NCBI RefSeq assembly: GCF_025993685.1
Contig: NZ_DAJPEN010000001.1
Span: 2,294,001 to 2,358,000, forward strand
Direction: 5' to 3'
Length of the DNA: 64,000 nt
DNA from: Bacteroides mediterraneensis
Lineage (GTDB): Bacteria > Bacteroidota > Bacteroidia > Bacteroidales > Bacteroidaceae
The notes beneath the pieces are model-generated. The model saw nothing but the letters and a program-made list of their open reading frames with translations. It did no database searches and was not told where the DNA came from. The stretch's first letter is position 1, and every line of letters begins with the position of its first letter. A program made the position numbers and the translations under genes. Of this stretch, positions 9,512 to 18,658 are shown in pieces.

Positions 9512-9534
9512 TGCATTATATAAACAGCTGAAAA

Positions 9535-11223
9535 TCAGTCTTCCATCAACTTGCGGTAGCGCACGCGTTTCGGCTCTACATTGCCCATGCGCTTCATCTT
9601 GTTTTCCTCGTATTCCGTGTAGGAACCTTCGAAGTAGAACACCTGACTGTCTCCTTCGAATGCCAGGATGTGCGTACAGATACGGTCGAGGAACCAGCGG
9701 TCGTGGCTGATGACTACGGCACAGCCTGCAAAGTCTTCCAGACCTTCTTCCAGCGCCCGGAGCGTGTTCACGTCGATGTCGTTGGTCGGCTCGTCGAGCA
9801 ACAGCACGTTGCCTTCTTCCTTCAGGGCCATGGCCAGATGCAGACGGTTGCGTTCACCACCCGAGAGCATGCCGCAAAGCTTTTCCTGGTCGGAACCGGA
9901 GAAATTGAAGCGGCTCAGGTAGGCACGGGCGTTCACGTCGCGGTTGCCCATACGAATCAGGTCGTTGCCTCCGCTGATGACCTGATATACGCTCTTGTTC
10001 GGGTCGATGTCCTTGTGTTGCTGGTCCACGTAGGCAATCTTGACGGTATCGCCCACCTCAAACTCGCCCTTGTCCACCGTTTCCAGTCCCATAATCAGGC
10101 GGAACAGTGTGGTCTTTCCGGCACCGTTCGGACCAATAACCCCCACAATGCCGTTAGGCGGCAACATGAAGTTCAGGTCGTCAAAAAGCAGCTTTTCGCC
10201 ATACGCCTTGGCCACGTGCTTGGCCTCGATGACCTTGTTGCCCAGACGCGGACCGTTCGGGATGAAGATTTCCAGTTTCTCTTCCTTCTCCTTCACATCC
10301 TCGTTCAAGAGTTTGTCGTACGAATTCAGACGGGCCTTACCCTTGGCCTGGCGGGCCTTGGGAGCCATGCGCACCCATTCCAGCTCGCGTTCCAAAGTCT
10401 TGCGGCGCTTGCTGGCCGTCTTTTCTTCCATCTCCATGCGCTTGGTCTTCTGCTCCAGCCAGCTGGAATAGTTACCCTTCCAAGGAATACCTTCGCCACG
10501 GTCAAGCTCCAGAATCCATCCGGCCACGTGGTCCAGGAAGTAACGGTCGTGTGTCACCGCAATCACCGTTCCCTCGTACTGCTGCAGGTGCTGTTCCAGC
10601 CAGTCGATGCTTTCCGCATCCAAGTGGTTGGTCGGCTCGTCGAGCAACAGGATGTCGGGCTTCTGCAACAGCAGACGGCACAGGGCCACCCGGCGGCGTT
10701 CACCTCCGGAGAGATTTTTCACCAGCTGGTCTTCCGGCGGACAGCGCAGGGCATCCATCGCCCGCTCCAGCTTGCTGTCGAGGTTCCACGCATCGGTGGC
10801 ATCAATGATATCCTGCAGTTCGGCCTGACGCGCAAAGAGGGCGTCCATCTTTTCCGGATCTTCGTAATACTCCGGCAAACCGAACTTCTGGTTGATTTCT
10901 TCGTATTCGGCCAGCGTGTCTACCACCTGCTGCACCCCCTCCATCACGACTTCCTTCACGGTCTTCGTGTCGTCGAGCTGGGGTTCCTGTGCCAGATAGC
11001 CGACACTGTATCCCGGCGAGAACACCACCTCGCCCTGATAGTTCTTGTCGAGTCCGGCAATGATTTTCATCAACGTAGACTTACCGGAACCGTTCAGACC
11101 GATGATTCCGATTTTCGCGCCATAAAAAAAGGATAGGTAGATGTCTTTCAATACCTGCTTGTTGTTCTGGAATGACTTGCTCACTCCCACCATTGAAAAG
11201 ATAATTTTCTTGTCGTCTGCCAT
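9535..11223 (-). CDS. ettA: Energy-dependent translational throttle protein EttA (ABC-F ATPase)
   Basis: A 562-residue soluble twin ATPase that binds the ribosomal E site and gates translation by ATP/ADP ratio. Both nucleotide-binding domains are complete: Walker A GLNGSGKST and GPNGAGKT, signatures LSGGERRR and LSGGERNR, Walker B LLLDEPTNHLD and LLLDEPTNDID. The insertion after the first half-site (EELEWVR-type arm) and the basic inter-domain linker (KARQAKGKAR) match EttA rather than Uup or antibiotic-resistance ABC-F. Length is close to E. coli EttA (555 aa). It starts 19 bases after the MFS stop, so it is the last gene of that operon. Confidence 0.96.
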   Translation of the reverse strand: MADDKKIIFSMVGVSKSFQNNKQVLKDIYLSFFYGAKIGIIGLNGSGKSTLMKIIAGLDKNYQGEVVFSPGYSVGYLAQEPQLDDTKTVKEVVMEGVQQVVDTLAEYEEINQKFGLPEYYEDPEKMDALFARQAELQDIIDATDAWNLDSKLERAMDALRCPPEDQLVKNLSGGERRRVALCRLLLQKPDILLLDEPTNHLDAESIDWLEQHLQQYEGTVIAVTHDRYFLDHVAGWILELDRGEGIPWKGNYSSWLEQKTKRMEMEEKTASKRRKTLERELEWVRMAPKARQAKGKARLNSYDKLLNEDVKEKEEKLEIFIPNGPRLGNKVIEAKHVAKAYGEKLLFDDLNFMLPPNGIVGVIGPNGAGKTTLFRLIMGLETVDKGEFEVGDTVKIAYVDQQHKDIDPNKSVYQVISGGNDLIRMGNRDVNARAYLSRFNFSGSDQEKLCGMLSGGERNRLHLAMALKEEGNVLLLDEPTNDIDVNTLRALEEGLEDFAGCAVVISHDRWFLDRICTHILAFEGDSQVFYFEGSYTEYEENKMKRMGNVEPKRVRYRKLMED

Positions 11224-11242
11224 ATTCTTTATATTGGTTAAG

Positions 11243-12364
11243 TTATCTGTTTTTCATTCGTCGCACGAAATAGCGGTGAATGGCTACCTGATAGACCAGC
11301 AGTCCCACCATGCAGACCAGCAAGGCCAGCAGGTACTGCCGCTTCATGGAGTCTTCCACGTATTTCCCGAGCACCACGCCCAGCATCACGCCCGACTCCC
11401 ACAACAGCTGGTAGGTGTGATAGCCTGTCCCCCGCTCACAATGCAGCGGAAGATAAATCATCATCCGCAGGAACTGCAACAGAGACAGTCCCATGCCCAG
11501 TCCGAGCAGGAATCCGGCTCCCCACAGGGAATCGCGGCCGTCCGAGAGGTAAAGCATCAGCAAGGCAAGGCCCATCAGCACAAGACCTGCCGCATTCAGG
11601 AAGCGTCCGTCGGCCTGACTGCGGAACATCCGGTCGAGCAACAGGAAGGCCACAAATCCGACCATTGCACAAATGTAGAAAAAACTATCGAATATCGTAC
11701 TGAATACCACCCCCAAAATGAAGGGAACCACCATCATGTTCAGTCCCGGAAGCAAGGTACGGAACAGCAGAAAGCGGTCGAACGACATCAGCGGCAAATC
11801 CAGCGGCGCACGGAAACAGACTTCCACCATCGATACCAGCAGGATAGGTATCACACACAGGATGGCAAACAGGTACAGTTCGTACTGGAAGGAAAGGAAA
11901 TTTCCCAGACTGTATCCACCCCAGATGCCACACAGCATGCCGAGCACACCCGACCACGTGAAAGTGAGGTTGGCCCTGTTCCTACAATGGCTGGGCGTCA
12001 CGTCGATGACCAGCGTACTACCCATCGACATCAGCACGACTCCAAACAAGGCTCCCTGCAACACCCGAAGCGCTATGATGGTTCCTATCCCCGGAGAATA
12101 CGGATAAATCAGTCCCACCAACGCCAGCAACAGGATGCTGCGCGTGCACACGGCTTTACGCTTGAACATATCGACCAAGTAATTATTGAAAACGCCGAAG
12201 ATGTACAAGGAAATTCCGAAAATGGCAATGGTGCCTCCGGCCTGAAGGTTGGTATAGCCTCCCTCGCCCACCATCCACCGATGCAGCACCGGGAAGAGCA
12301 TATACACCGCCGTGTACAGGAAAAAATTCGCTGTAAGTAAAAGATTAAAACTACGATTCCACAT
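11243..12364 (-). CDS. MFS transporter, 373 aa
   Basis: A polytopic inner-membrane protein with 11-12 hydrophobic segments and the MFS loop motif after TM2 (NNYLVDMFKRK). It is somewhat short for the family. The substrate cannot be named. It sits 19 bases upstream of ettA and 127 bases downstream of panB on the same strand, so a panB-MFS-ettA transcript is plausible. I saw nothing recognisable in the 127-base gap. A role linked to pantothenate is only a guess from position. Confidence 0.88.
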   Translation of the reverse strand: MWNRSFNLLLTANFFLYTAVYMLFPVLHRWMVGEGGYTNLQAGGTIAIFGISLYIFGVFNNYLVDMFKRKAVCTRSILLLALVGLIYPYSPGIGTIIALRVLQGALFGVVLMSMGSTLVIDVTPSHCRNRANLTFTWSGVLGMLCGIWGGYSLGNFLSFQYELYLFAILCVIPILLVSMVEVCFRAPLDLPLMSFDRFLLFRTLLPGLNMMVVPFILGVVFSTIFDSFFYICAMVGFVAFLLLDRMFRSQADGRFLNAAGLVLMGLALLMLYLSDGRDSLWGAGFLLGLGMGLSLLQFLRMMIYLPLHCERGTGYHTYQLLWESGVMLGVVLGKYVEDSMKRQYLLALLVCMVGLLVYQVAIHRYFVRRMKNR

Positions 12365-12491
12365 TCTTTTTTTCTTTTCTCGTCTCTATCTTGTCTAAAA
12401 CACAGATGCACAGACTGTACCACCTGCCGGAAACTGACCGCCCGGTCCTACAGTCCATGCACCTTTATGCCTTGTCAAAAAAACAACAGGC

Positions 12492-13313
12492 TTAATACTG
12501 CTCCGACTCATTGGGGAAGTCGCTCGACTTCACATCGGCCACGTAATGCCCGATGGCATCCGTCATCACCGTATTCAGGTCGGCGTATCGCCGCAGGAAG
12601 CGTGGGCTGAATCCTTTGGTCATACCCAGCATATCGGTCACCACCAGCACCTGTCCGTCAACTCCACCTCCGGCACCGATACCGATTACGGGGATGGTCA
12701 GCTCCTTAGCCACACGGGCTGCCAGTTCGGCCGGAATCTTTTCCAGCACCAGTGCGAAGCAGCCGGCTTCTTCCAGCAGACGGGCGTCTTTTATCAGTTT
12801 CTCGGCCTCAGCCTCTTCCTTGGCCCTCACGCCGTAGGTGCCATACTTGTTGATGGACTGCGGCATCAGCCCCAGATGTCCCATCACCGGCATGCCGGCT
12901 CCGATAATACGGCGAATCACATCGATGACTTCTTCTCCGCCTTCCAGCTTCAACGCATCGGCATGCGTCTCTTTCATGATACGGATGGCATTGCGTACCC
13001 CGTCGAACGGGTCGGCCTGATACGAGCCAAAAGGCATGTCCACAACCACCAGTGCGCGCTTCACGCCGCGCATCACCGATTTGCCATGATAAATCATCTG
13101 GTCCACCGTGATAGGAAGGGTGGTCACATTCCCGGCCATCACATTCGAAGCCGAATCTCCTACCAGAATCACGTCCACTCCGGCACCGTCTACAATCTGC
13201 GCCATGGTATAGTCATAAGAGGTCAGCATGGAGATTTTTTCACCTCTTTGTTTCATTTCAATCAAACGGTGAGTCGTCACTTTGCGAGTATCACCTGAAA
13301 GATATCCTGCCAT
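12492..13313 (-). CDS. panB: 3-methyl-2-oxobutanoate hydroxymethyltransferase
   Basis: First committed enzyme of pantothenate synthesis: adds a hydroxymethyl group from methylene-THF to alpha-ketoisovalerate; soluble, Mg-dependent decamer in the family. Motifs seen: LTSYDYTMAQIVD, VGDSASNVMAGN, MPFGSYQ, KLEGGEE, GHLGLMPQ and IGIGAGGGVDGQVLV. The open frame runs back to 13373, but a -7 box at 13343-13350 lies within that extension, so the ATG at 13313 (273 aa, MAGYLSGDTRK) is the start. It follows the HAD gene on the same strand. Confidence 0.97.
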   Translation of the reverse strand: MAGYLSGDTRKVTTHRLIEMKQRGEKISMLTSYDYTMAQIVDGAGVDVILVGDSASNVMAGNVTTLPITVDQMIYHGKSVMRGVKRALVVVDMPFGSYQADPFDGVRNAIRIMKETHADALKLEGGEEVIDVIRRIIGAGMPVMGHLGLMPQSINKYGTYGVRAKEEAEAEKLIKDARLLEEAGCFALVLEKIPAELAARVAKELTIPVIGIGAGGGVDGQVLVVTDMLGMTKGFSPRFLRRYADLNTVMTDAIGHYVADVKSSDFPNESEQY

Positions 13314-13342
13314 AATTTTTTTCCGATTTAATAAAATTTCCG

Positions 13343-13373
13343 CAAAAATAGCCGATTTTTCCGAATCAGACAA
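13343..13373 (-). promoter_or_regulatory. panB promoter (-33/-7)
   Basis: On the minus strand a TTG at 13373-13371 is followed after 20 bases by TATTTTTG (13350-13343). The -33 part lies just beyond the HAD stop codon. It excludes the longer panB start. Confidence 0.65.
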
Positions 13374-13376
13374 GCG

Positions 13377-14024
13377 TTACAGCAAGTTCATCATGGCCTC
13401 GTAGGTAAAATGGCGGAAATCCGGAATCACCAAAGCGCACTGATTCTGAATGGCTTCTGCCGGATTGGTCGTGCTCAGCCCCACGACAGCCATCCCTGCG
13501 GCATTTCCGGCCTGAATACCATGGAACGAGTCCTCAAAAACGACACAGTTCTCCGGTACCGTCTCAAATACCTCTGCCCCCAGCAGGAAGCAGTCGGGTT
13601 CCGGCTTCGACTTATGGAACATTTCGGCCGTCAGAATCCGGTCGACCAATCCCTTCAGTTCGGGATGTGAGGCATAGACGTTAGCCATCTTCTTCTCGTT
13701 CGAGCTGGTCACGATGGCAATCTTCACGCCATGGGCACGCAGGCTGCGCATGAACGCTTCCACTCCCGGCACGTATTCATACTTCATCTCCGTCTCAAAA
13801 CGGTTCAGACGGTCGGTAATTTCAGCCTGTTCCTGCTCCATACCCTGAAAATGGCGGTCGTAAATCTGCTTGAGGGTCTGTCCCTTGATAACCCGTCCGA
13901 ATTCCTCGTATTCCGGATGATATTGTTTCCCTACCTTGTTCCAAAAAAGACTGTACTGCGATTCGGTATCCATCACCACCCCGTCGAAATCAAAAAGGGC
14001 GGCTACACATTTCGTTATGTCCAT
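13377..14024 (-). CDS. HAD superfamily hydrolase, beta-phosphoglucomutase-like
   Basis: A 215-residue cytoplasmic phosphatase or phosphomutase of HAD subfamily I. The four motifs are present: DFDGVVMDTE (Asp nucleophile and second Asp), TSSN, the Lys in HKSKPEPD, and EDSFHG. The cap domain is the small helical type (residues about 18-85), as in beta-phosphoglucomutase and sugar phosphatases; the true substrate is unknown. The start ATG at 14024 faces the MATE gene, with overlapping divergent promoter boxes between them (GAACTTTG on this strand at 14058-14051). Confidence 0.93.
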   Translation of the reverse strand: MDITKCVAALFDFDGVVMDTESQYSLFWNKVGKQYHPEYEEFGRVIKGQTLKQIYDRHFQGMEQEQAEITDRLNRFETEMKYEYVPGVEAFMRSLRAHGVKIAIVTSSNEKKMANVYASHPELKGLVDRILTAEMFHKSKPEPDCFLLGAEVFETVPENCVVFEDSFHGIQAGNAAGMAVVGLSTTNPAEAIQNQCALVIPDFRHFTYEAMMNLL

Positions 14025-14079
14025 TCGATGTTTAGTTTGATTTAACGGTGCAAAGTTCTGAAATATCGGTTCATCTTCC

Positions 14080-14087
14080 TAACTTTG
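14080..14087 (+). promoter_or_regulatory. -7 box for the MATE gene
   Basis: TAACTTTG at 14080-14087 with TCTG 19 bases upstream (14057-14060). The box covers a TTG at 14085 that opens the reading frame, so the ATG at 14112 is the true start. Confidence 0.7.
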
Positions 14088-14111
14088 AGAATTAAATTAA
14101 ACAAATTTCGC

Positions 14112-15473
14112 ATGAAAGAGAACAATCCGCATATCTTGGGAGAGGCTCCCATCGGGAAACTGTTGCTGGAATATTCCATCCCGGCCATCATCGGCATGAC
14201 GCTGACCTCGCTCTACAACATCATCGACAGTATCTTCATCGGACACGGTGTGGGGGCACTGGCCATCTCGGGACTGGCCATCACCTTCCCGCTCATGAAC
14301 CTGCTGGTGGCGTTCTGTACGCTGGTGGGTGTGGGAGGTGCCACACTCTCCTCCATCCGTCTGGGACAGAAGGACAAGAAAGGGGCCGAAGACATTCTGG
14401 GCAATGTGGCGATTCTCTGTGTCATCAATGCCGTGTTCTACGGGGGACTGGCGTTCATCTTTCTGGAACCGATTCTGTTTTTCTTCGGGGCCAGCGAAGC
14501 GACCATGCCCTATGCCCGCGACTTCATGCAGGTCATCCTGCTGGGCAGTCCCATCTCGTATGTCATGATTGGACTCAACAATGTGATGCGGGCCACGGGC
14601 TATCCGCGCAAAGCCATGCTCTCGTCCATGCTGACGGTGGGATGCAACATCATCCTGGCCCCCATCTTCATCTTCGTGTTCGACTGGGGCATCCGGGGAG
14701 CGGCACTGGCCACGGTCTGCTCACAGTTTTTCGGCATGATCTGGGTGCTCTATCACTTCTGCAGCCCGAAAAGCTATATCCGTTTCCACCGGCCCAACCT
14801 TCGCCTGCAAAAGAAAATCATAGGAAATATTTTTGCTATCGGCATGTCGCCTTTTGTCATGAACGTGTGTGCCTGCTGCATCGTCATCTTCATCAACAAC
14901 CGCCTGCTCAACTACGGGGGTGACATGGCCATCGGGGCTTTCGGCATCCTCAACCGCATCCAGATGTTGTTTGTCATGATTGTGATGGGCATCACCATGG
15001 GCATGCAACCCATTACGGGCTATAACTACGGGGCCCGTCATTTCAGTCGGGTAAAACGTACCTTGAAACTGGGTATTACAGCGGCTTGTATCATCACCAC
15101 CGTGGGGTTCGCCTTGGGAGAACTGCTCCCCGAACTCTTCGTGGGAATGTTTACCGACAGCCAGGAATTGATGGACGACGCCATTCTCGCCTTGCGAATC
15201 GGTATTCTGGCCTTTCCTGTGGTCGGGGCGCAGATTGTCATCACGCAGTTCTTCCAATCCATCGGAAAAGCCCGGATTTCCATCTTCCTGTCCCTCTCCC
15301 GCCAGTTACTCTTCCTGCTTCCGGGACTGGCCTGGCTACCGCCTGTCTACGGACTGAAAGGGGTATGGTTCAGCATGCCGCTGTCCGACGGACTAGCCTT
15401 TGCGGTAGCCGCCCTCATGCTGATGTATCATTTCAAAAAGAAAATGACGGAACTTGCTCCGCACGAAGCCTAA
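14112..15473 (+). CDS. MATE family efflux transporter
   Basis: A 453-residue inner-membrane protein with 12 hydrophobic segments in two homologous halves, characteristic of Na+- or H+-coupled multidrug exporters. Typical MATE features are IGKLLLEYSIPAIIGM in TM1 and the GNVMR-like NNVMRATGYP segment after TM4. The start was chosen at 14112 because the upstream TTG lies in the promoter. The stop is only 7 bases from the stop of the convergent Nramp gene, and no terminator lies between them, so the two transcripts must overlap at their 3' ends. Substrates unknown. Confidence 0.93.
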   Translation: MKENNPHILGEAPIGKLLLEYSIPAIIGMTLTSLYNIIDSIFIGHGVGALAISGLAITFPLMNLLVAFCTLVGVGGATLSSIRLGQKDKKGAEDILGNVAILCVINAVFYGGLAFIFLEPILFFFGASEATMPYARDFMQVILLGSPISYVMIGLNNVMRATGYPRKAMLSSMLTVGCNIILAPIFIFVFDWGIRGAALATVCSQFFGMIWVLYHFCSPKSYIRFHRPNLRLQKKIIGNIFAIGMSPFVMNVCACCIVIFINNRLLNYGGDMAIGAFGILNRIQMLFVMIVMGITMGMQPITGYNYGARHFSRVKRTLKLGITAACIITTVGFALGELLPELFVGMFTDSQELMDDAILALRIGILAFPVVGAQIVITQFFQSIGKARISIFLSLSRQLLFLLPGLAWLPPVYGLKGVWFSMPLSDGLAFAVAALMLMYHFKKKMTELAPHEA

Positions 15474-15480
15474 GAAACAT

Positions 15481-16734
15481 TCACGAAAACAACAATGCAA
15501 GGTTCAGCACGGACACCACCACCGCCATGGTATAGAGTACCCATGTACTCCAGCGGGAATTGACATACGGGCCCATTACGCGCCGGGAGGAAGTCAGCCA
15601 CACTTGCAGGAAAATGGTGAACGGCAACTGGATGCTCAGCACCATCTGCGAGAGAATCAACCCCTGAAACGGGTTGTCAATGAACAGAATCACCACCAAA
15701 GCGAGTCCCAGAGAAAGCAAAATACCCACCCGCGAATGGATATCCTTCACATGATACGACTCGCCGAACATCCCGGCAAAGATGGAACCTGCTGCCATAC
15801 CACTCGTCACCGTCGACGAGATACCGGCCATCAGCAGGGCCAAGGCAAACACCAGGGCCGCCTGACTGCCCAGCAAGGGTTCCAACAGACTTTTGGCCTG
15901 CTGCAGTTCTTCCACTTCCACCCCATGAGCAAAGAAAGTAGCCGCCGCCAGCAGAATCATCGCACTGTTGATGGCCCAGCCTACTCCCATGGAGAACAGA
16001 GTATCATAAAATTCATATTTCAGCAGCTTACGGATGGAAGCATCGTCCTGCTTGTTGTACTCGCGGCTCTGCACCACCTCCGAATGTAAGAACAGGTTGT
16101 GGGGCATGACCACTGCTCCCAATACGCTCATAATGACCAGCAGACTCCCTTGGGGAATGGAGGGAACTACCCACGAACGGGCCGCCAGCGGCCAGTCAAT
16201 CTCCACCAGCAACAGTTCATAGAGAAAAGACAATCCGATAACGGAAACAAAGGCTATGATGGCCCTCTCAATCCGTTTATAGGAATTGGTGAAAAGCATG
16301 ATGACGACAAACACCGTCGTCAGCAAGGCTCCCCAGATAATGGGAATATGAAACAACATTTCCAAGGCGATGGCCCCTCCCAGAATTTCAGCAAGGGAAG
16401 TGGATATGGAAGCCAGCACCGCCGTGCCCAGCACGGGGCGCGACACCCATTTGGGCGTGTATTTCGTGGCCGCCTCACTCAGGCAAAGCCCGGTAACGAT
16501 ACCCAAATGTGCCACATTGTGCTGAAGCACAATCAACATAATAGTAGATAGGGTAATGACCCACAGGAGCGAATAACCAAAATCGGCCCCTGCCGCAAAG
16601 TTGGAGGCCCAGTTGCCCGGGTCGATGAAACCGACGGTCACGAGCAAGCCCGGACCGATGTATTTAAAGAAATCCAGTCCACCTAAATAACGTTGGTGGT
16701 CCTTCCGTTGTAACTCTTTGATAAAATTCCACAT
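15481..16734 (-). CDS. mntH: Nramp family divalent metal (Mn2+/Fe2+) transporter
   Basis: A 417-residue proton-coupled importer of divalent metals. The two unwound-helix metal-binding motifs are present: DPGNW in TM1 and MPHNLFLHS in TM6 (the latter with the Met that favours Mn/Fe over Ca). About 11 membrane segments. It stands alone and converges on the MATE gene with a 7-base gap. I see no metal-regulator box in the short upstream gap. The bacterial family is usually called MntH; metal preference here is inferred from motifs only. Confidence 0.94.
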   Translation of the reverse strand: MWNFIKELQRKDHQRYLGGLDFFKYIGPGLLVTVGFIDPGNWASNFAAGADFGYSLLWVITLSTIMLIVLQHNVAHLGIVTGLCLSEAATKYTPKWVSRPVLGTAVLASISTSLAEILGGAIALEMLFHIPIIWGALLTTVFVVIMLFTNSYKRIERAIIAFVSVIGLSFLYELLLVEIDWPLAARSWVVPSIPQGSLLVIMSVLGAVVMPHNLFLHSEVVQSREYNKQDDASIRKLLKYEFYDTLFSMGVGWAINSAMILLAAATFFAHGVEVEELQQAKSLLEPLLGSQAALVFALALLMAGISSTVTSGMAAGSIFAGMFGESYHVKDIHSRVGILLSLGLALVVILFIDNPFQGLILSQMVLSIQLPFTIFLQVWLTSSRRVMGPYVNSRWSTWVLYTMAVVVSVLNLALLFS

Positions 16735-16817
16735 AACGATAAATCTGCTTAAACCATAAAAACAAATTCAGCACACAGAAAGTTTACACAAAGCGTCAAG
16801 AAGTCAGCAATTATCAG

Positions 16818-18089
16818 TTAGTTCAAGGCATCCCAGCCTGCCGCACGGTACCACGCGATGGATTGTGTATAGTAACTGTTCCACAAAGTTTTATTCGCTA
16901 CATAATGATTATACTCTCCCGGAATGTACATGCCGATTCCGCAAAAACGAGTATCATCCAATACCAACCCATCAAACTCATATTCAGGCCCGGCCAGACA
17001 TTCCTTGGCAATCACCGCCTGATTCAGAGCAGTCTGTACAGAAGCAACCTCCATATTCAAGTCCGTTTCAGCCACTCCGCTTTTGCGTCCCAATTCACGG
17101 AAGAAATCAAGTACATCGTATGAGAAATACCGATAACTTTTCACTCCATACTGCTGTACATTCTCCATACTGACAGTAGGTAAAGCCTCCTGCCATTCCG
17201 TCAACTTGTTCTTCACCGCTTCGGCCAGACTCTCCATCTGACTGCAATCGACCGCCGCGCAGGTGCCCCACAGATTATTAATCTTATTAAAGGAAATAAA
17301 TTCATGGCATACCGCCGAATAATCCACACTATCTGCATACAGATAAGAAAGAAGCTGGTCGTAAGGAAATCCATAAACCGGAGTTTCCAAAACGGAAGCC
17401 ACACAATGTGAAGTCACGTCTTTCAGCTCATAACATACTTCCGCATTGGCCATCATGCAAGCATCAAACAATACAAAATCCAGTTTCTTCGTAAAACTAT
17501 TTTTCAGAACCTCTGCCAATTCCGGGATATCAATGTTATAACCGTTGTCATCCCCAAAAGCTTTGGTCGGTACTGAATTTCCTTTCAGCCAGCCAGTAGC
17601 ATGCGAACCGAAAATCACGCCATAACTATCAGAAGGAGCTACCGTCTGCATGTCCTTAAAGACTTCTTTCATCACAACCGGATCGGTGGCTATTTGGCTG
17701 TTCATCGTATATTCTTTCTTTTCCGCCACCTGGCAAATAGCGGAAAATGTCAAATTCATTCCTGTTAAAGCAGGCTGATTGTTGATATTTCCACGTCCGT
17801 CAGCATAAAAACTCATCAATGTAGGATAGCCCAACGGTTCATCGCCTGCATCAGGGCGATAATATACCAGCAACGTACACGATTCATTCATATTTCCCAG
17901 CGCCGTGTACATATCTATCACATTGCTCCGCAAATAAGTATCCAAGGAACCCGCCTGATTGTTCGATATCAGATAAGCCAGCACAGTACGTCCAGAACGC
18001 TTGGCCGGCTGCTGTTCCGGAATTTCATTGGAACATGCTGCCAGAAAGACTAGCAACAGGCCATACAGCCATTTCTTCATCTGCCTCAT
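16818..18089 (-). CDS. Clostripain-family (C11) cysteine protease, lipoprotein
   Basis: A 423-residue exported lipoprotein: lipobox LVFLAACS with the acylated Cys near residue 19. The C11 catalytic dyad is visible as His in GSHATGW and Cys in FDACMMANAEV, separated by about 45 residues as in clostripain and gut Bacteroides C11 proteases. These enzymes cleave after basic residues. The start ATG overlaps the stop of the preceding gene by four bases (ATGA), so the two are translationally coupled. The target is unknown. A second Met three codons downstream (MKKWLYG) is an alternative start. Confidence 0.92.
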   Translation of the reverse strand: MRQMKKWLYGLLLVFLAACSNEIPEQQPAKRSGRTVLAYLISNNQAGSLDTYLRSNVIDMYTALGNMNESCTLLVYYRPDAGDEPLGYPTLMSFYADGRGNINNQPALTGMNLTFSAICQVAEKKEYTMNSQIATDPVVMKEVFKDMQTVAPSDSYGVIFGSHATGWLKGNSVPTKAFGDDNGYNIDIPELAEVLKNSFTKKLDFVLFDACMMANAEVCYELKDVTSHCVASVLETPVYGFPYDQLLSYLYADSVDYSAVCHEFISFNKINNLWGTCAAVDCSQMESLAEAVKNKLTEWQEALPTVSMENVQQYGVKSYRYFSYDVLDFFRELGRKSGVAETDLNMEVASVQTALNQAVIAKECLAGPEYEFDGLVLDDTRFCGIGMYIPGEYNHYVANKTLWNSYYTQSIAWYRAAGWDALN

Positions 18090-18493
18090 TCTACGTCAGG
18101 CTTTGTAAACTTGAATTCCGGATTTACATCTTGAAGGAACAATGCACCGCCCTTCGTATATTTTTCTTTCAGCTTTTTCAGCTCCTTCTGCACATTTTTC
18201 TTCTTCCGGCTAAAGAACATAAAGCAAGTGCGGTTCTTCCCGTTCTGCTTCTGCTCCAAGTAATCTTTCAACTGGATACTGTATAAAGCACGTCCCACCA
18301 GCATGTCCTTGTCATCCACGGCTGCGCTGTCCAGGAACTGCACATCAGTGAAATACACCAGCGAGTCCGTAAACGAAGCAGAAACACCGGCCAGATATAC
18401 CCCATACTTTTTTTTATCTTTCGGCTGCTTGCTGAATGCCGAAGCAGCAAATACCATCATAAACAGGAAACAGAAAAATTTTGTGTAACGCAT
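18086..18493 (-). CDS. Small exported protein coupled to the C11 protease
   Basis: A 135-residue protein with a signal peptide (cleavage near ASAFS, about residue 20) and a Lys-rich C-terminal half (RKKKNVQKELKKLKEKY) that may be helical. I do not recognise the family. Four-base overlap with the protease gene suggests a fixed stoichiometry; a substrate, inhibitor or partner of the protease would fit but is guesswork. Terminator-like sequence lies upstream at 18587-18637, so it is probably the first gene of its own transcript. Confidence 0.85.
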   Translation of the reverse strand: MRYTKFFCFLFMMVFAASAFSKQPKDKKKYGVYLAGVSASFTDSLVYFTDVQFLDSAAVDDKDMLVGRALYSIQLKDYLEQKQNGKNRTCFMFFSRKKKNVQKELKKLKEKYTKGGALFLQDVNPEFKFTKPDVE

Positions 18494-18586
18494 AATTCAT
18501 CAATTTATGTGGGCAAAAGTACACAATTATGCGTAAAAACAGAAAGAAGACATATAAATTAACAAAGAAAAAGCCTTTATACATAC

Positions 18587-18637
18587 AAAAAGAGATGTAT
18601 CAAGACTGAGCCTGTCTTCATACATCCCTTCTGTTTT
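18587..18637. terminator. Intrinsic terminator after rpoD
   Basis: A long interrupted stem, GATGTAT plus AAGAC pairing across a loop near 18605-18615, is followed by TCTCTTTTTG on the minus strand; a T-run on the other side could also serve the plus strand. Confidence 0.8.
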
Positions 18638-18658
18638 TTTCGGAAATCAATCTCTACC

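Noticed and set aside
7690..9512. Target-site duplication of the IS1182 element
   Set aside because: The flanks AAAAA and TTTTT are inverted, not direct; no direct repeat of 4 or more bases could be set with confidence.
9670..11136. A 488-residue open frame antisense to ettA
   Set aside because: Shadow of the strongly conserved ABC-F gene.
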